NCBI RefSeq assembly: GCF_002934665.1
Contig: NZ_NIRS01000005.1
Span: 186,001 to 250,000, forward strand
Length of the DNA stretch: 64,000 nt
Origin: Pseudomonas laurylsulfatiphila
GTDB taxonomy: Bacteria > Pseudomonadota > Gammaproteobacteria > Pseudomonadales > Pseudomonadaceae
Direction of reading: 5' to 3'
Shown here: one piece after another, positions 46,083 through 54,431 of the stretch
Numbering within the stretch: the first letter of the stretch is position 1
Layout of the letters: every line of letters begins with the position of its first letter
Translations under genes and position numbers: made by a program
The notes under the pieces: model-generated
Databases searched by the model: none
What the model was told of the DNA's origin: nothing
Seen by the model: the letters and a program-made list of their open reading frames with translations, nothing else

Positions 46083-47000
46083 ATGCGCCTTCGCCATATC
46101 GAGATTTTCCAGGCCATCCGCCAGACCGGTTCGATCAGCGCTGCTGCGCAATTGCTGCACGTCTCGCAGCCAGCGGTGAGCAAGGTGTTGCAGCACGCCG
46201 AGCAACAATTGGGTTTCCCGCTGTTCCTGCGGGTACGCGGCAAGTTGCAGGCGACGCCGGAAGCGCTGGAACTGGAGCGTGAAGTGGACAAGGTCAGCGA
46301 AAGCCTGCAAGGCGTGCGACGCCTGGCGCAGAGCTTGCGCCGCGAACCGGGCCACAGCCTGCGCATCGGTGCCACCCCGGCGCTGGCCCTGTCATTGCTG
46401 CCGCCGGCCATTCACGAATGGACCGGGCGTTACCCGGACATCGCTTGCGAACTCTCCAGCGCCCACAGTCGCGAACTGGTGCAGAACCTGTTGATGCGCG
46501 AAGTGGATGTCGCCCTGACCCTGCAACGCCCGGATCATCCAGGACTCAAGGCCCAGGCGCTGGCGTCCGGCGTGCTGGTGGCGCTGGCGCCGAGTGGTTA
46601 CTGGTCTCAGGAAGAGGTGGGTAAACCGTTGCCGCTGATGGCGCTGGCGGATGCGCCGCTGATCGGTTTATCCAGCGCCGATCCATTGGCAGCGCGGCTC
46701 GACAGTTACCTGGAAGCGGTCGAACCGCCGCCCCGGGTACGCATCGCCGTGCAAACCTACTCACTGGCACGGGCGATGGTGGAATCCGGCGCGGGCCTGG
46801 CGGTGATCGATCCGTTCACCGCCCTTGGCGCCTCTCCCGCCAACACAATGATCCGCCCTCTGGCACCGCCGTTACCCATCACCCTGTACGCAGTGACCCG
46901 TGCCGCCGAACCGCCGCCACACACCTTGAACGACCTGTTGCAGGTATTCAGCCGCCGAGCCCGGGAGCAACTGGATCGGCTGGCCCCGGTACAGCCTTAA
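46083..47000 (+). CDS. LysR-family transcriptional regulator
   Basis: This 305-residue regulator starts with a LysR winged helix (MRLRHIEIFQAIRQTGSIS, AAAQLLHVSQPAVSKVLQHAEQQLG) followed by the two-lobed effector domain from residue ~90. Being divergent from the D-amino-acid dehydrogenase operon, it probably controls that operon in response to a D-amino acid or related compound; this is inference from position. I chose ATG 46083; an upstream ATG 46038 would add 15 residues without a match to the fold. Its stop overlaps the convergent TrhA gene by four bases. Confidence 0.88.
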   Translation: MRLRHIEIFQAIRQTGSISAAAQLLHVSQPAVSKVLQHAEQQLGFPLFLRVRGKLQATPEALELEREVDKVSESLQGVRRLAQSLRREPGHSLRIGATPALALSLLPPAIHEWTGRYPDIACELSSAHSRELVQNLLMREVDVALTLQRPDHPGLKAQALASGVLVALAPSGYWSQEEVGKPLPLMALADAPLIGLSSADPLAARLDSYLEAVEPPPRVRIAVQTYSLARAMVESGAGLAVIDPFTALGASPANTMIRPLAPPLPITLYAVTRAAEPPPHTLNDLLQVFSRRAREQLDRLAPVQP

Positions 47001-47614
47001 AGGACATAAAAGAAAATCGCCACAAAGTGCAGCAAGCTCCCGGCGATCACGAACAAATGCCAGATCCCGTGGGCATGCCGCAGGCGATGATCAAGGGCAA
47101 AAAAGATTATCCCCACCGTGTACAACACCCCGCCCGAGGCCAGCCAGGCAAATCCGGCGGCGCCCAGCGCCGCGAGCAGCGGCTTGACCGCCACCAGCAC
47201 AATCCAGCCCATCACCGCATAAATCACGATCGACAGAATCCGCGCCTCCGAACGCGGCTTGATCTCTTGCAGGATGCCGATCAGCGCCAGCCCCCAGACA
47301 ATCCCGAACAAGGTCCAGCCCCACGGCCCGCGCAGGGTCACCAGGCAGAACGGCGTGTAGCTGCCGGCGATCAACAGGTAGATCGAGAAGTGATCGACCT
47401 TCTGCATGATCGCTTTCTTGCGCCCGCGCACGCTGTGGTACACGGTCGATGCGCTGTAAAGCACCAGCAAGGTAAAGGCGTAGATCGCCATGCTGACAAT
47501 CTTCCACGGACTGCCGTCGAGACTGGCCAGCACAATGAGCCACACCCCGCCGATAAACGCCGCCACCGCCCCGGCCAGATGCGTCCAGGCGTTCAGTCTT
47601 TCTCCGTGATACAT
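46997..47614 (-). CDS. trhA: TrhA/hemolysin III family membrane protein
   Basis: This is a 205-residue protein with seven predicted helices and the family residues ERLNAWTHLAGAVAA, STVYHSVRGRKK, DHFSIYLLIAGSYTPFCL and the C-terminal HGIWHLFVIAGSLLHF, whose histidines and Asp form the PAQR-type metal site. In E. coli TrhA controls membrane energetics; cytolytic activity is not implied. Its stop overlaps the convergent LysR stop. Confidence 0.88.
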   Translation of the reverse strand: MYHGERLNAWTHLAGAVAAFIGGVWLIVLASLDGSPWKIVSMAIYAFTLLVLYSASTVYHSVRGRKKAIMQKVDHFSIYLLIAGSYTPFCLVTLRGPWGWTLFGIVWGLALIGILQEIKPRSEARILSIVIYAVMGWIVLVAVKPLLAALGAAGFAWLASGGVLYTVGIIFFALDHRLRHAHGIWHLFVIAGSLLHFVAIFFYVL

Positions 47615-47699
47615 CGATTACTCACCTTAAAAATGGTTACCGCAAAACAAGGCTCAAGCCTTGAGCGTAAAAGTGCAATGTTTCCGTACGTCACGATTC

Positions 47700-47787
47700 C
47701 TGTAGGAGCTGCCGAAGGCTCGGGCCGCGTTCGGACGATCTTTTGATCTTCAACGTCAAAAGATCGCAGCCTTCGGCAGCTCCTACA
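47700..47787. repeat. REP doublet R18 (GCAGCC family, heads outward), one arm altered
   Basis: The right arm is standard (AAAGATCGCAGCCTTCGGCA). The left arm reads GCCGAAGGCTCGGGCCGCGT and then TCGGACGATC, so about 14 extra bases interrupt the repeat between GGCT and CGATC. Confidence 0.85.
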
Positions 47788-47839
47788 ACGCTCAGTGTTT
47801 AATGGGCACAATTGACCGATACCAAAGAGAGTCCGCCCC

Positions 47840-48754
47840 ATGCTGATCGATGAAGAGTTGACCCTGAAAAAACTCGAGGTGTTCCTGGCCTTCATGCGCA
47901 CCGGCAACCTGGCACGCGCCGCCGCCGAATTGCAGACCAGCAACGTCAGCGTGCATCGGGCGATCCACTCCCTGGAAAGCGCCCTGCGCTGCCCGTTGTT
48001 CAAGCACGAAGGCCGCAACCTCACACCGCTGGAAAGCGCTTACGTGCTGGAAGAGCGGGCGCAGAAGCTGATTCAGGATGTCGTCGAAAGCGTGCGCCTG
48101 ACCCGGGAGGCTGCCGGGTTCTCGGCCGAGCGTTTCAAGTTGGGATCGCTGTATTCGCTGACGGTGAAGACCGTACCGCAACTGATCATGGGCCTGAAAA
48201 TCCGCCGCAGCGAACTCAACATCGACCTGATTCTGGGCTCCAACATCGACCTGCTCTACAAGCTCAAGAACATGGAAGTCGATGCGATCCTGGTGTCGCT
48301 GGACGACAGCGTCAACGACCCGGACTGCGAACAGATCCCGCTGTTTTCCGACGACATCTTCCTCGCCACACCCGCCGACTCGAAGTTTGCCCAGCGAACT
48401 GAAGTCGACCTGGCCGAGGTCCGCGACGAAACCTTCATCACCCTGACCCAGGGCTTCGCCACCCACCAGGACGGCAAGCGGGTGTTCGAGCAGGCAGGGT
48501 TCGAGCCGAAGGTGGCGATGCAGGTCAACGACATCTTCACCCTGCTGAGCATGGTCAGTTCGGGCGTAGGGTATGCGTTGCTGCCGGGGCGTATTGCTGC
48601 GGTGTACGAGAACCGGGTGAAGCTGATCCCGTTGCAGGAAAAGTACCGTTTGCAGCAACACATTGGCGTGGTGTTCCTGAAGGCCAAGGAGCGTGATCCG
48701 AACCTGCTGGCGTTGCTGGCGGAGTGCCGGATGTATGCCAATCGGCAAGTCTGA
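47840..48754 (+). CDS. mdcR: LysR-family regulator of malonate utilisation
   Basis: This 304-residue LysR protein has an N-terminal winged helix (TLKKLEVFLAFMRTGNLARA, AAELQTSNVSVHRAIHSLESAL) of the MdcR/MalR-type sequence, in which NVSVHRAIHSLE is the recognition helix. The effector domain follows from about residue 90. It lies at the 3' end of the malonate decarboxylase operon and converges on it, the usual Pseudomonas position for mdcR. It is expected to activate mdc and mad genes in response to malonate. Confidence 0.88.
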   Translation: MLIDEELTLKKLEVFLAFMRTGNLARAAAELQTSNVSVHRAIHSLESALRCPLFKHEGRNLTPLESAYVLEERAQKLIQDVVESVRLTREAAGFSAERFKLGSLYSLTVKTVPQLIMGLKIRRSELNIDLILGSNIDLLYKLKNMEVDAILVSLDDSVNDPDCEQIPLFSDDIFLATPADSKFAQRTEVDLAEVRDETFITLTQGFATHQDGKRVFEQAGFEPKVAMQVNDIFTLLSMVSSGVGYALLPGRIAAVYENRVKLIPLQEKYRLQQHIGVVFLKAKERDPNLLALLAECRMYANRQV

Positions 48755-48769
48755 AACCGTGTCGCACCT

Positions 48770-48833
48770 ATCGCCGGCAAGCCGGCTCCTACAAGGGCTG
48801 CGTCAATCCTGTAGGAGCCGGCTTGCCGGCGAT
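48770..48833. repeat. REP doublet R19 (GCCGGC family, heads inward)
   Basis: TATCGCCGGCAAGCCGGCTC and its complement face inward over a short spacer between convergent mdcR and madM. Confidence 0.9.
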
Positions 48834-48846
48834 GGCGTCGGTACGG

Positions 48847-49611
48847 TCAGCCCACAATCCCGCGAACAATGAAGAACAACAGCGAAGGCCCGAGCAAGCA
48901 GCCAAGCCCGGTGTGGAAGGTCGCGGTCAACGCGCCATAAGGCACCAACCGCCGGTCCGTCGCCGCCAAGCCGGCGGTCACACCACTGACAGTCCCGGCC
49001 AGCCCGCCGAACACCATCGCCGAACGCGGGTTGTCCAGGCCCATCCAGCGCGCCGCCATCGGCGTGCCGACCATCACCAGGATCGCCTTGATCAGGCCGG
49101 TGGCAATCGACAGCGCCACCACATCGGAACTGGCGCCAATCGCGGCTCCGGTCACTGGGCCGACGATGTAAGTCACCGCACCGGCGCCAATGGTGGTCAT
49201 GCTCACCGCATCGCGGTAACCGAATGCCCAGGCCATGCACGCACCGACAATGAACGGCAGCACCGTGCCCAACAGCAGCGCGATCACGCCGATCAAACCG
49301 GCCTTTTTCGCTTCCGTGGCCTGCACCTCGAATGCCGTGGCGACGATGGCGAAGTCCCGCAGCATGGCGCCGCCCATCAACCCGATACCGGAAAACAGCG
49401 TCAAGTCCGCCAGGCCCTTTTGCCCGCCGGTCATCGTTCCGCCAACCCAGGCCAGTACCAGGCCGATGACGATGGCAATCGCCGAACCGTGGATGCGTCC
49501 GAAGGTCAGGCGTTTGGAGATCACCACTGACACCCACATGATCACGCCGACGAAGGCGAATGCGGTGACCAGACCGTTGTGTTCCAGACCGTTCTTGATC
49601 AAATCCCACAT
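48847..49611 (-). CDS. madM: Malonate transporter subunit MadM
   Basis: This 254-residue, highly hydrophobic protein is the larger subunit of the MadLM malonate:Na+ symporter. Blocks such as SAIAIVIGLVLAWVGGTMTGG, MLRDFAIVATAFEVQ and GLAGTVSGVTAGLAATDRRLVPYGALTATFHTG are typical. I chose ATG 49611, one base after the madL stop region, so the two are translationally linked. It is the last gene of the malonate operon. Confidence 0.9.
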   Translation of the reverse strand: MWDLIKNGLEHNGLVTAFAFVGVIMWVSVVISKRLTFGRIHGSAIAIVIGLVLAWVGGTMTGGQKGLADLTLFSGIGLMGGAMLRDFAIVATAFEVQATEAKKAGLIGVIALLLGTVLPFIVGACMAWAFGYRDAVSMTTIGAGAVTYIVGPVTGAAIGASSDVVALSIATGLIKAILVMVGTPMAARWMGLDNPRSAMVFGGLAGTVSGVTAGLAATDRRLVPYGALTATFHTGLGCLLGPSLLFFIVRGIVG

Positions 49612-49612
49612 A

Positions 49613-50029
49613 TCAGCGACCTCCTGCCGGTGCGCCAACCTGCGTTACATCCGCCGGTTCATCGGGCAAGGGTTCGCCTTTGTGGGTCCGGCTGATCAGG
49701 GCAATGGTGCAACCGCAAACCACCACCGAACCGATCGCCGCCAGCACCGCCACCGGACCACCGTGCAGCGCCGTGACCACGTTTTGTTGCGCCGCCATCG
49801 CCACTACCACCGGGATGTACATCGCGCCCCAGAAGCCGACGCCCATCTCGCACTCCCGGGTCATGCCGCCACGCCTGTGCATCCACAACCGTGCGCAAAT
49901 CAGCAGGATCATCGCGATCCCGACACCGCCGACGTTTGATTTCACGCCCAGCAACACCCCGAGCATGTCACCCATGATCACCCCTGCCAGCGTACAGATC
50001 GCCAACAGCGCCACACCGTAAATAATCAT
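49613..50029 (-). CDS. madL: Malonate transporter subunit MadL
   Basis: This 138-residue membrane protein is the small subunit of the malonate carrier. It has four predicted helices, with GVIMGDMLGVLLGVKSNVGGVGIAMILLI and GVGFWGAMYIPVVVAMAAQQNVV as the recognisable part. ATG 50029 was preferred to a start five codons upstream. It lies 61 bases after mdcH. Confidence 0.9.
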   Translation of the reverse strand: MIIYGVALLAICTLAGVIMGDMLGVLLGVKSNVGGVGIAMILLICARLWMHRRGGMTRECEMGVGFWGAMYIPVVVAMAAQQNVVTALHGGPVAVLAAIGSVVVCGCTIALISRTHKGEPLPDEPADVTQVGAPAGGR

Positions 50030-50090
50030 TGTCGTATTCCTCAAAGTGCATTTCGAATGTTGTTTTTGTTGTTCGAAGCCTGAGTCGGTT

Positions 50091-51002
50091 TTAGGAGTGG
50101 CGGCTGTCCTCCTCTCGCATCAGCGCCTGCAGGGTATCGAGCCGAGCACCGTCGAAGGCAATCACTCTGCCCTGCTCGAACACCCGGCGCGCCAGCCCGG
50201 TCAGCACCGCACCGGGCGGCATTTCGATCTGTAGACGTACGCCGCGCTCGTAGGCGCTTTGTACCGTGCCGCGCCAGTCGACGATGCGGCACATGTTGTA
50301 GGCCAGGTCGTCACGCAAGGCTTCAGGCTTGATCAGCGGACGCGCACGGCTGCCGCTCAGGTAGCCCATCTTCGGGGCTTGCAGCGGCACCTTGTCGAAG
50401 GCTTCGGCCAACCGTTGCGCGGGCTCCTCAAGCAGTGGGCAGTGGGACGGCACGCTCACTGCCAGACGCTTGGCCAAGCCAGCTCCGTGACTTTTCGCCA
50501 ACTCCGCCACCGCTTTCATCGCCGCGTCGCTGCCGGCAATCACCACCTGGTTATCGGCGTTGATATTGGCCAGATAAACCGGCATTTCTGCGCGGCTCAC
50601 CTGGGCCAGTAATCCTTCCACCGTGACCAGCTCCAGACCGATGATCGCGGTCATGCCGTAGCCCTGTGGATAAGCCTGCTGCATCAGCTCACCGCGCAGG
50701 CTGACCAGATGCAGTGCATCGCTGAAACCCAATGCACCCGCCACCACTGCCGCCGGATAAGCGCCGATCGACAAGCCGGCCACGTAGTCCGGGGCCATGG
50801 CCAACTGGCGTGAAGCGGCGACGCCAGCGATCAGCAGGCAAAGCTGAACCGCCCTCGTCGACCGCAATGCTTCGGCAGAATCCAGCTGCGTCACGTCTTC
50901 ACCGAGCCAATCGCTCGCCTCGTTCAACGTTTCCCGAGGCAAGCGCGCCAGCATGCCGGGTTGCTGCGCACCCTGGCCGGGGAACACCAGCAAGCTGCTC
51001 AC
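50091..51002 (-). CDS. mdcH: Malonate decarboxylase epsilon subunit (malonyl transferase)
   Basis: This 303-residue acyltransferase of the FabD fold loads malonate on the decarboxylase carrier protein from malonyl-CoA. FPGQGAQQPGML opens the fold and the nucleophile Ser is in AGLSIGAYPAAVVAGAL (GxSxG). VSVPSHCPLL holds the active His. I chose GTG 51002, whose GTGA overlaps the mdcG stop; the eight residues before it would lie in mdcG. Confidence 0.9.
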   Translation of the reverse strand: MSSLLVFPGQGAQQPGMLARLPRETLNEASDWLGEDVTQLDSAEALRSTRAVQLCLLIAGVAASRQLAMAPDYVAGLSIGAYPAAVVAGALGFSDALHLVSLRGELMQQAYPQGYGMTAIIGLELVTVEGLLAQVSRAEMPVYLANINADNQVVIAGSDAAMKAVAELAKSHGAGLAKRLAVSVPSHCPLLEEPAQRLAEAFDKVPLQAPKMGYLSGSRARPLIKPEALRDDLAYNMCRIVDWRGTVQSAYERGVRLQIEMPPGAVLTGLARRVFEQGRVIAFDGARLDTLQALMREEDSRHS

Positions 51003-51616
51003 GCTGCCTGCTCCTGTGGATGCCACGGGTCAGTGACCAGACTGGCCTGAGTGGCATTTTTCAACAGGACCCGCGACGAAGCACCGGCCCACTCGCGCAA
51101 GGCAACGGCGCCCAAGGGTGTCTGCAACTGCAGGTCCACGCGGCACACGGCCGTGTCGAGAAAGGCCACCAGCGCATGCGCGTCGGCACGACTCAACGGG
51201 CGCGGTGTACGCAGGATCAGATCGAGATCGCTGCCCTCGTGCAATGCGGCAAACCCGCTGGCCAACTCAAACCCGGCACTGCCACTGACACCCCAGACCC
51301 AGCCACTTTCATCGAGGTGCGAGCGCAGTTGCGCCAAGGCACGCAGCGCCGGAAAATCGCGCGAGCCTTGAACACGGCAAAGTTCTTCCGGCTGCACCCG
51401 CCGCGTGATGGCGGCGACTTCCATCACCGCTGCAAACCGCTGCTCGCGCAACGGCCCGCGCACGCCCACCGCCACCTGCCCCGCCGCGCTCAAGGCACGA
51501 CGGACCACCACCGGTTGGCCGGCACTGATCGACTCGATCACCCAGGTCGGGGCATCCGCAGGCAACTGCCACGGGGTCATGCCCCACAGCAGGTCGTGAG
51601 CCAGAAGCGCATTCAC
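50999..51616 (-). CDS. mdcG: Malonate decarboxylase holo-ACP synthase
   Basis: This 205-residue nucleotidyltransferase attaches the 2'-(5''-triphosphoribosyl)-3'-dephospho-CoA group to MdcC. The metal-binding SDLDLILRTPRPL and the WGVSGSAGFELASG block are characteristic. I chose GTG 51616, whose GTGA overlaps the mdcE stop, so translation is coupled at both ends. Confidence 0.88.
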   Translation of the reverse strand: MNALLAHDLLWGMTPWQLPADAPTWVIESISAGQPVVVRRALSAAGQVAVGVRGPLREQRFAAVMEVAAITRRVQPEELCRVQGSRDFPALRALAQLRSHLDESGWVWGVSGSAGFELASGFAALHEGSDLDLILRTPRPLSRADAHALVAFLDTAVCRVDLQLQTPLGAVALREWAGASSRVLLKNATQASLVTDPWHPQEQAA

Positions 51617-52416
51617 CACTGTGCTCTCAACAATTGGCGAACCTTGTTCGACGCCGCACGATTGGCCGCACCGAGACGACCGCTGAGATCTGCCCCCTTC
51701 TCGGCGATATCGCCCATCGCCTGACTCAGGCACCCGGTCACCCGCGCCAGATCCGCTGCAGTCGGCTGCTCAATCTGCTCAACCGACAAGGTTTCCCACA
51801 GCAGCCCGAGGCTGGCATAGCTGTCGATGTCATAGGCCATCGGCGGCACACTGGCCGCCAGGGCTTCGAGTTCTTCGACGCTGCGCAAGGTCACCCGCGC
51901 AGCCGACGCCTTGCCCATCGCATGCACCATCACTCCCGGATCGCGCAGGGCGATCAAGCGATTGGCCTGATAGCCGTGGGCCAGGAACGCCCCGGACATC
52001 GCCTTGCCCACCAGCAAACCGATCACCGCATGGCCAGCCAGACGGGCACGGGCGTAACTGCCCGCCGCTGCGGCCAACGCCTGATGAATGCCGAGGGCTT
52101 CTTCGCGGCGACCGTAAGCCTGGCTCGGCACGTCGACAATGGCGATCAGGGCGCGTTTGCGAGCCTTGTTCTGATCGGCGGCGATGACTTCATCCACGGC
52201 CTTGGCCAGGCCCCAGCCTTCGAGCAACCCCACTTCGCCGCTGCGTGCACGGACGAAGCGGTTTTCCGGGTCAGCCACCACCGCGATGAAACGCACAGGC
52301 TGATCGCCCAGCTCACCGTCCGCGACCTTCAGCGAAGCCGGCAAACCCTCGACCGCTTTCGCCCCGGCACTCAAGGCGTTGAACCAGTTCAAACCACGCA
52401 GGGAATACGAGCTCAT
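51613..52416 (-). CDS. mdcE: Malonate decarboxylase gamma subunit
   Basis: This 267-residue carboxyltransferase-type (crotonase fold) subunit acts with MdcD to decarboxylate malonyl-S-ACP to acetyl-S-ACP. RKRALIAIVDVPSQAYGRREEALGIHQALAAAA and AGHAVIGLLVGKAMSGAFLAHGYQANRL are the typical blocks. It starts within the last four bases of mdcD. Confidence 0.92.
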   Translation of the reverse strand: MSSYSLRGLNWFNALSAGAKAVEGLPASLKVADGELGDQPVRFIAVVADPENRFVRARSGEVGLLEGWGLAKAVDEVIAADQNKARKRALIAIVDVPSQAYGRREEALGIHQALAAAAGSYARARLAGHAVIGLLVGKAMSGAFLAHGYQANRLIALRDPGVMVHAMGKASAARVTLRSVEELEALAASVPPMAYDIDSYASLGLLWETLSVEQIEQPTAADLARVTGCLSQAMGDIAEKGADLSGRLGAANRAASNKVRQLLRAQW

Positions 52417-53264
52417 GGGCGTTCTCCTTGGTACAGATCGCGAACCACGGACGGCTCGATTTGCGGTTCGGCGTCCAGACGCGCCAGGCGCTGCAGGAAC
52501 AGTTCGGCCTGACGACTGCGTGATTGCGCCGGCAAACCTTGCTGGAGCAACTCACCCACCTGCTGGCGAATCTGCGCCACGTCGTCGGCCACATAGCGAT
52601 CCACCAGGCCACTGGCGAAGCGCTGCTCGCCACCGGTCAGGCTCCAGATGAAGGGCCGGTCGCGGGAGTCGTATTCCTCGAGTCCGGCTTCCTGCTCGAT
52701 CACCTGCGGGCCATTCAGGCCGAGTCGCGCTTCCTGGGTCACCAACAGGTAGCTGCACAACCCGGCAGCAATCGACATCCCGCCAAAACAACCGACGCTG
52801 CCCGCCACCACACCGACCACAGGCTGGTACTGCTGCAAATCGACAATCGCCGCGTGGATGTCGGCAATGGCCGCCAGGCCGAGGTTGGCTTCCTGCAAAC
52901 GCACGCCGCCGGTTTCCAGCAGCAGCACGGCGCGAGTCGGGATACCGTTGCGGTTGTCTTCGGCGGCAAGCTCCAGCGCACCGGCGATTTTTGCCCCGCC
53001 GACTTCACCGAGGCTACCGCCCTGGAACGCGCCTTCGATGGCGGCGATCACCACCGGCAAACCATCGAGGTTGCCCTTGGCGATCACCACGCCGTCGTCG
53101 GCTTGCGGCACCACGCCCTGGCGCGACAGCCACGGCGACATGATCCGTTGAAAAGGGTCGAGCAGTTCGCGGAAGGTGCCAGCGTCGAGCAGGGCCTTGG
53201 CCCGTTGCCGCGCACCGAGTTCGACGAAGCTGTGCTTGTTCAGCAGGGATGCGCTGTCAGTCAT
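52413..53264 (-). CDS. mdcD: Malonate decarboxylase beta subunit
   Basis: This 283-residue carboxyltransferase-type subunit has GVVIAKGNLDGLPVVIAAIEGAFQGGSLGEV, AVLLLETGGVRLQEANLG and SVGCFGGMSIAAGLCSYLL, all characteristic of MdcD. It pairs with MdcE as the catalytic decarboxylase. The start ATG 53264 overlaps mdcC by eight bases. Confidence 0.93.
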   Translation of the reverse strand: MTDSASLLNKHSFVELGARQRAKALLDAGTFRELLDPFQRIMSPWLSRQGVVPQADDGVVIAKGNLDGLPVVIAAIEGAFQGGSLGEVGGAKIAGALELAAEDNRNGIPTRAVLLLETGGVRLQEANLGLAAIADIHAAIVDLQQYQPVVGVVAGSVGCFGGMSIAAGLCSYLLVTQEARLGLNGPQVIEQEAGLEEYDSRDRPFIWSLTGGEQRFASGLVDRYVADDVAQIRQQVGELLQQGLPAQSRSRQAELFLQRLARLDAEPQIEPSVVRDLYQGERP

Positions 53265-53556
53265 GGCCGATCTCCTCGAAACCCTGTTCCAGACGCAGGC
53301 GCACCACGCCGGGGGTCGCGCCGAAATCGTGGATGTCGATGGCCATCGCCGGCGGCGTCTGGCCGTCGAACATCCGTGCAAACAGATGCTGCCAGCGTTG
53401 TTCACTGCCATTGACCGAGGTCTGCACGTTGATCGTCAGCTTGCCGGCCTGACCCGGTTCGATCAGCACTTCCAGATCGCCCGAGCCGACACAACCCACC
53501 AGGGTGCGGCCGCGTGGCGGCTGCCCGGCGGGGAATTCAAAAGATAAGGTTTCCAT
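53257..53556 (-). CDS. mdcC: Malonate decarboxylase acyl carrier protein (delta subunit)
   Basis: This 99-residue carrier protein holds the malonyl group. VGSGDLEVLIEPGQ includes the Ser at the start of the family's SGDLEVL motif, to which the phosphoribosyl-dephospho-CoA arm is attached by MdcG. I chose ATG 53556, which overlaps the mdcB stop (TGATG). Its length matches known MdcC proteins. Confidence 0.92.
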   Translation of the reverse strand: METLSFEFPAGQPPRGRTLVGCVGSGDLEVLIEPGQAGKLTINVQTSVNGSEQRWQHLFARMFDGQTPPAMAIDIHDFGATPGVVRLRLEQGFEEIGHD

Positions 53557-54431
53557 CAAAACACTCCCTGGATAAGGCCGTCGCCCGACTCGATACGGTC
53601 GATGAACAGGCAGGCTGCGAGCAGGTCCGCAGCACCACCGGGCGAGGCATTCAACGCGATGAGTTGTTGGTCCAGCTCATGCAGGCGGCGACGTCCGGCG
53701 AGGCTGGCGCTCCCCCCGGCATCGAGCACGGCTTGAGCGCCGAGTTGCATGGTGTGCAGACCTTGTTCTCCCGCGCGGTACAGCACGCAGGTGTCGGCCA
53801 GATTCGTCATGATCGCCAGCAGTGCATCGAGCCGGGCGTTCTGTTCGCCATGGCCGGCGGCGCGGCTGCATTTGAGTTGCGGCAACGCGCGTTGCAACAC
53901 CGCCGGGAAGCCCAGTTGCGCTTCTTCACGGGCTCCGCGAGCGCCGTAGCGTTGAGCGACTTGAGCACCGTGGCTGAGTGGACGCGGCGCGTAACGGTCG
54001 TCGAGCAGAGCCAGGCGCGCCGCACGAATCGATACGCTGCTTGCAGCCGTGGATTCAGGGTCCAGCGCAGCGGCAGTGACCAACAGGCCCAAGGCCCAGA
54101 TCGCCCCGCGATGAGTATTCACGCCGCCCGTGGTGTCGAGCATCGCTTGCTCGCCTTCGCGACCGATGCGGCCGACGGCTTCACGCAGGGGCATGCCGAT
54201 CTCACCGAACTCAATCGCGGCATCGGCCATCGCCTTGAAGGCCGGCCACAGGGACAGTGCCGAAGCGTGCATCAGCCCCAGGTGCAAATCGGTGTGGGCG
54301 CCATTGCCGCGACGGTCGACCAGTGCCGGTTTCGGCGACAGATCAGCCTCGTCGATCAGCGCGTCCACCGCCAGGTCCGCCAGCCGCTCGGCCAGGCTCA
54401 GGGTTTTGGGTTGCAGGTTGAATGCGTGCAT
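53556..54431 (-). CDS. mdcB: Triphosphoribosyl-dephospho-CoA synthase
   Basis: This 291-residue enzyme makes the prosthetic-group precursor from dephospho-CoA and ATP. Family blocks are KPALVDRRGNGAHTDLHLGLM, NTHRGAIWALGLL and TNLADTCVLYRAG, the same as in CitG. The start ATG 54431 overlaps the stop of mdcA. This is an operon-encoded copy separate from citG. Confidence 0.92.
   Translation of the reverse strand: MHAFNLQPKTLSLAERLADLAVDALIDEADLSPKPALVDRRGNGAHTDLHLGLMHASALSLWPAFKAMADAAIEFGEIGMPLREAVGRIGREGEQAMLDTTGGVNTHRGAIWALGLLVTAAALDPESTAASSVSIRAARLALLDDRYAPRPLSHGAQVAQRYGARGAREEAQLGFPAVLQRALPQLKCSRAAGHGEQNARLDALLAIMTNLADTCVLYRAGEQGLHTMQLGAQAVLDAGGSASLAGRRRLHELDQQLIALNASPGGAADLLAACLFIDRIESGDGLIQGVF

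Noticed and set aside
46997..47614. TrhA/hemolysin III as a toxin
   Set aside because: The family name is historical; the sequence is a seven-helix PAQR-type membrane protein with no sign of a secreted toxin.
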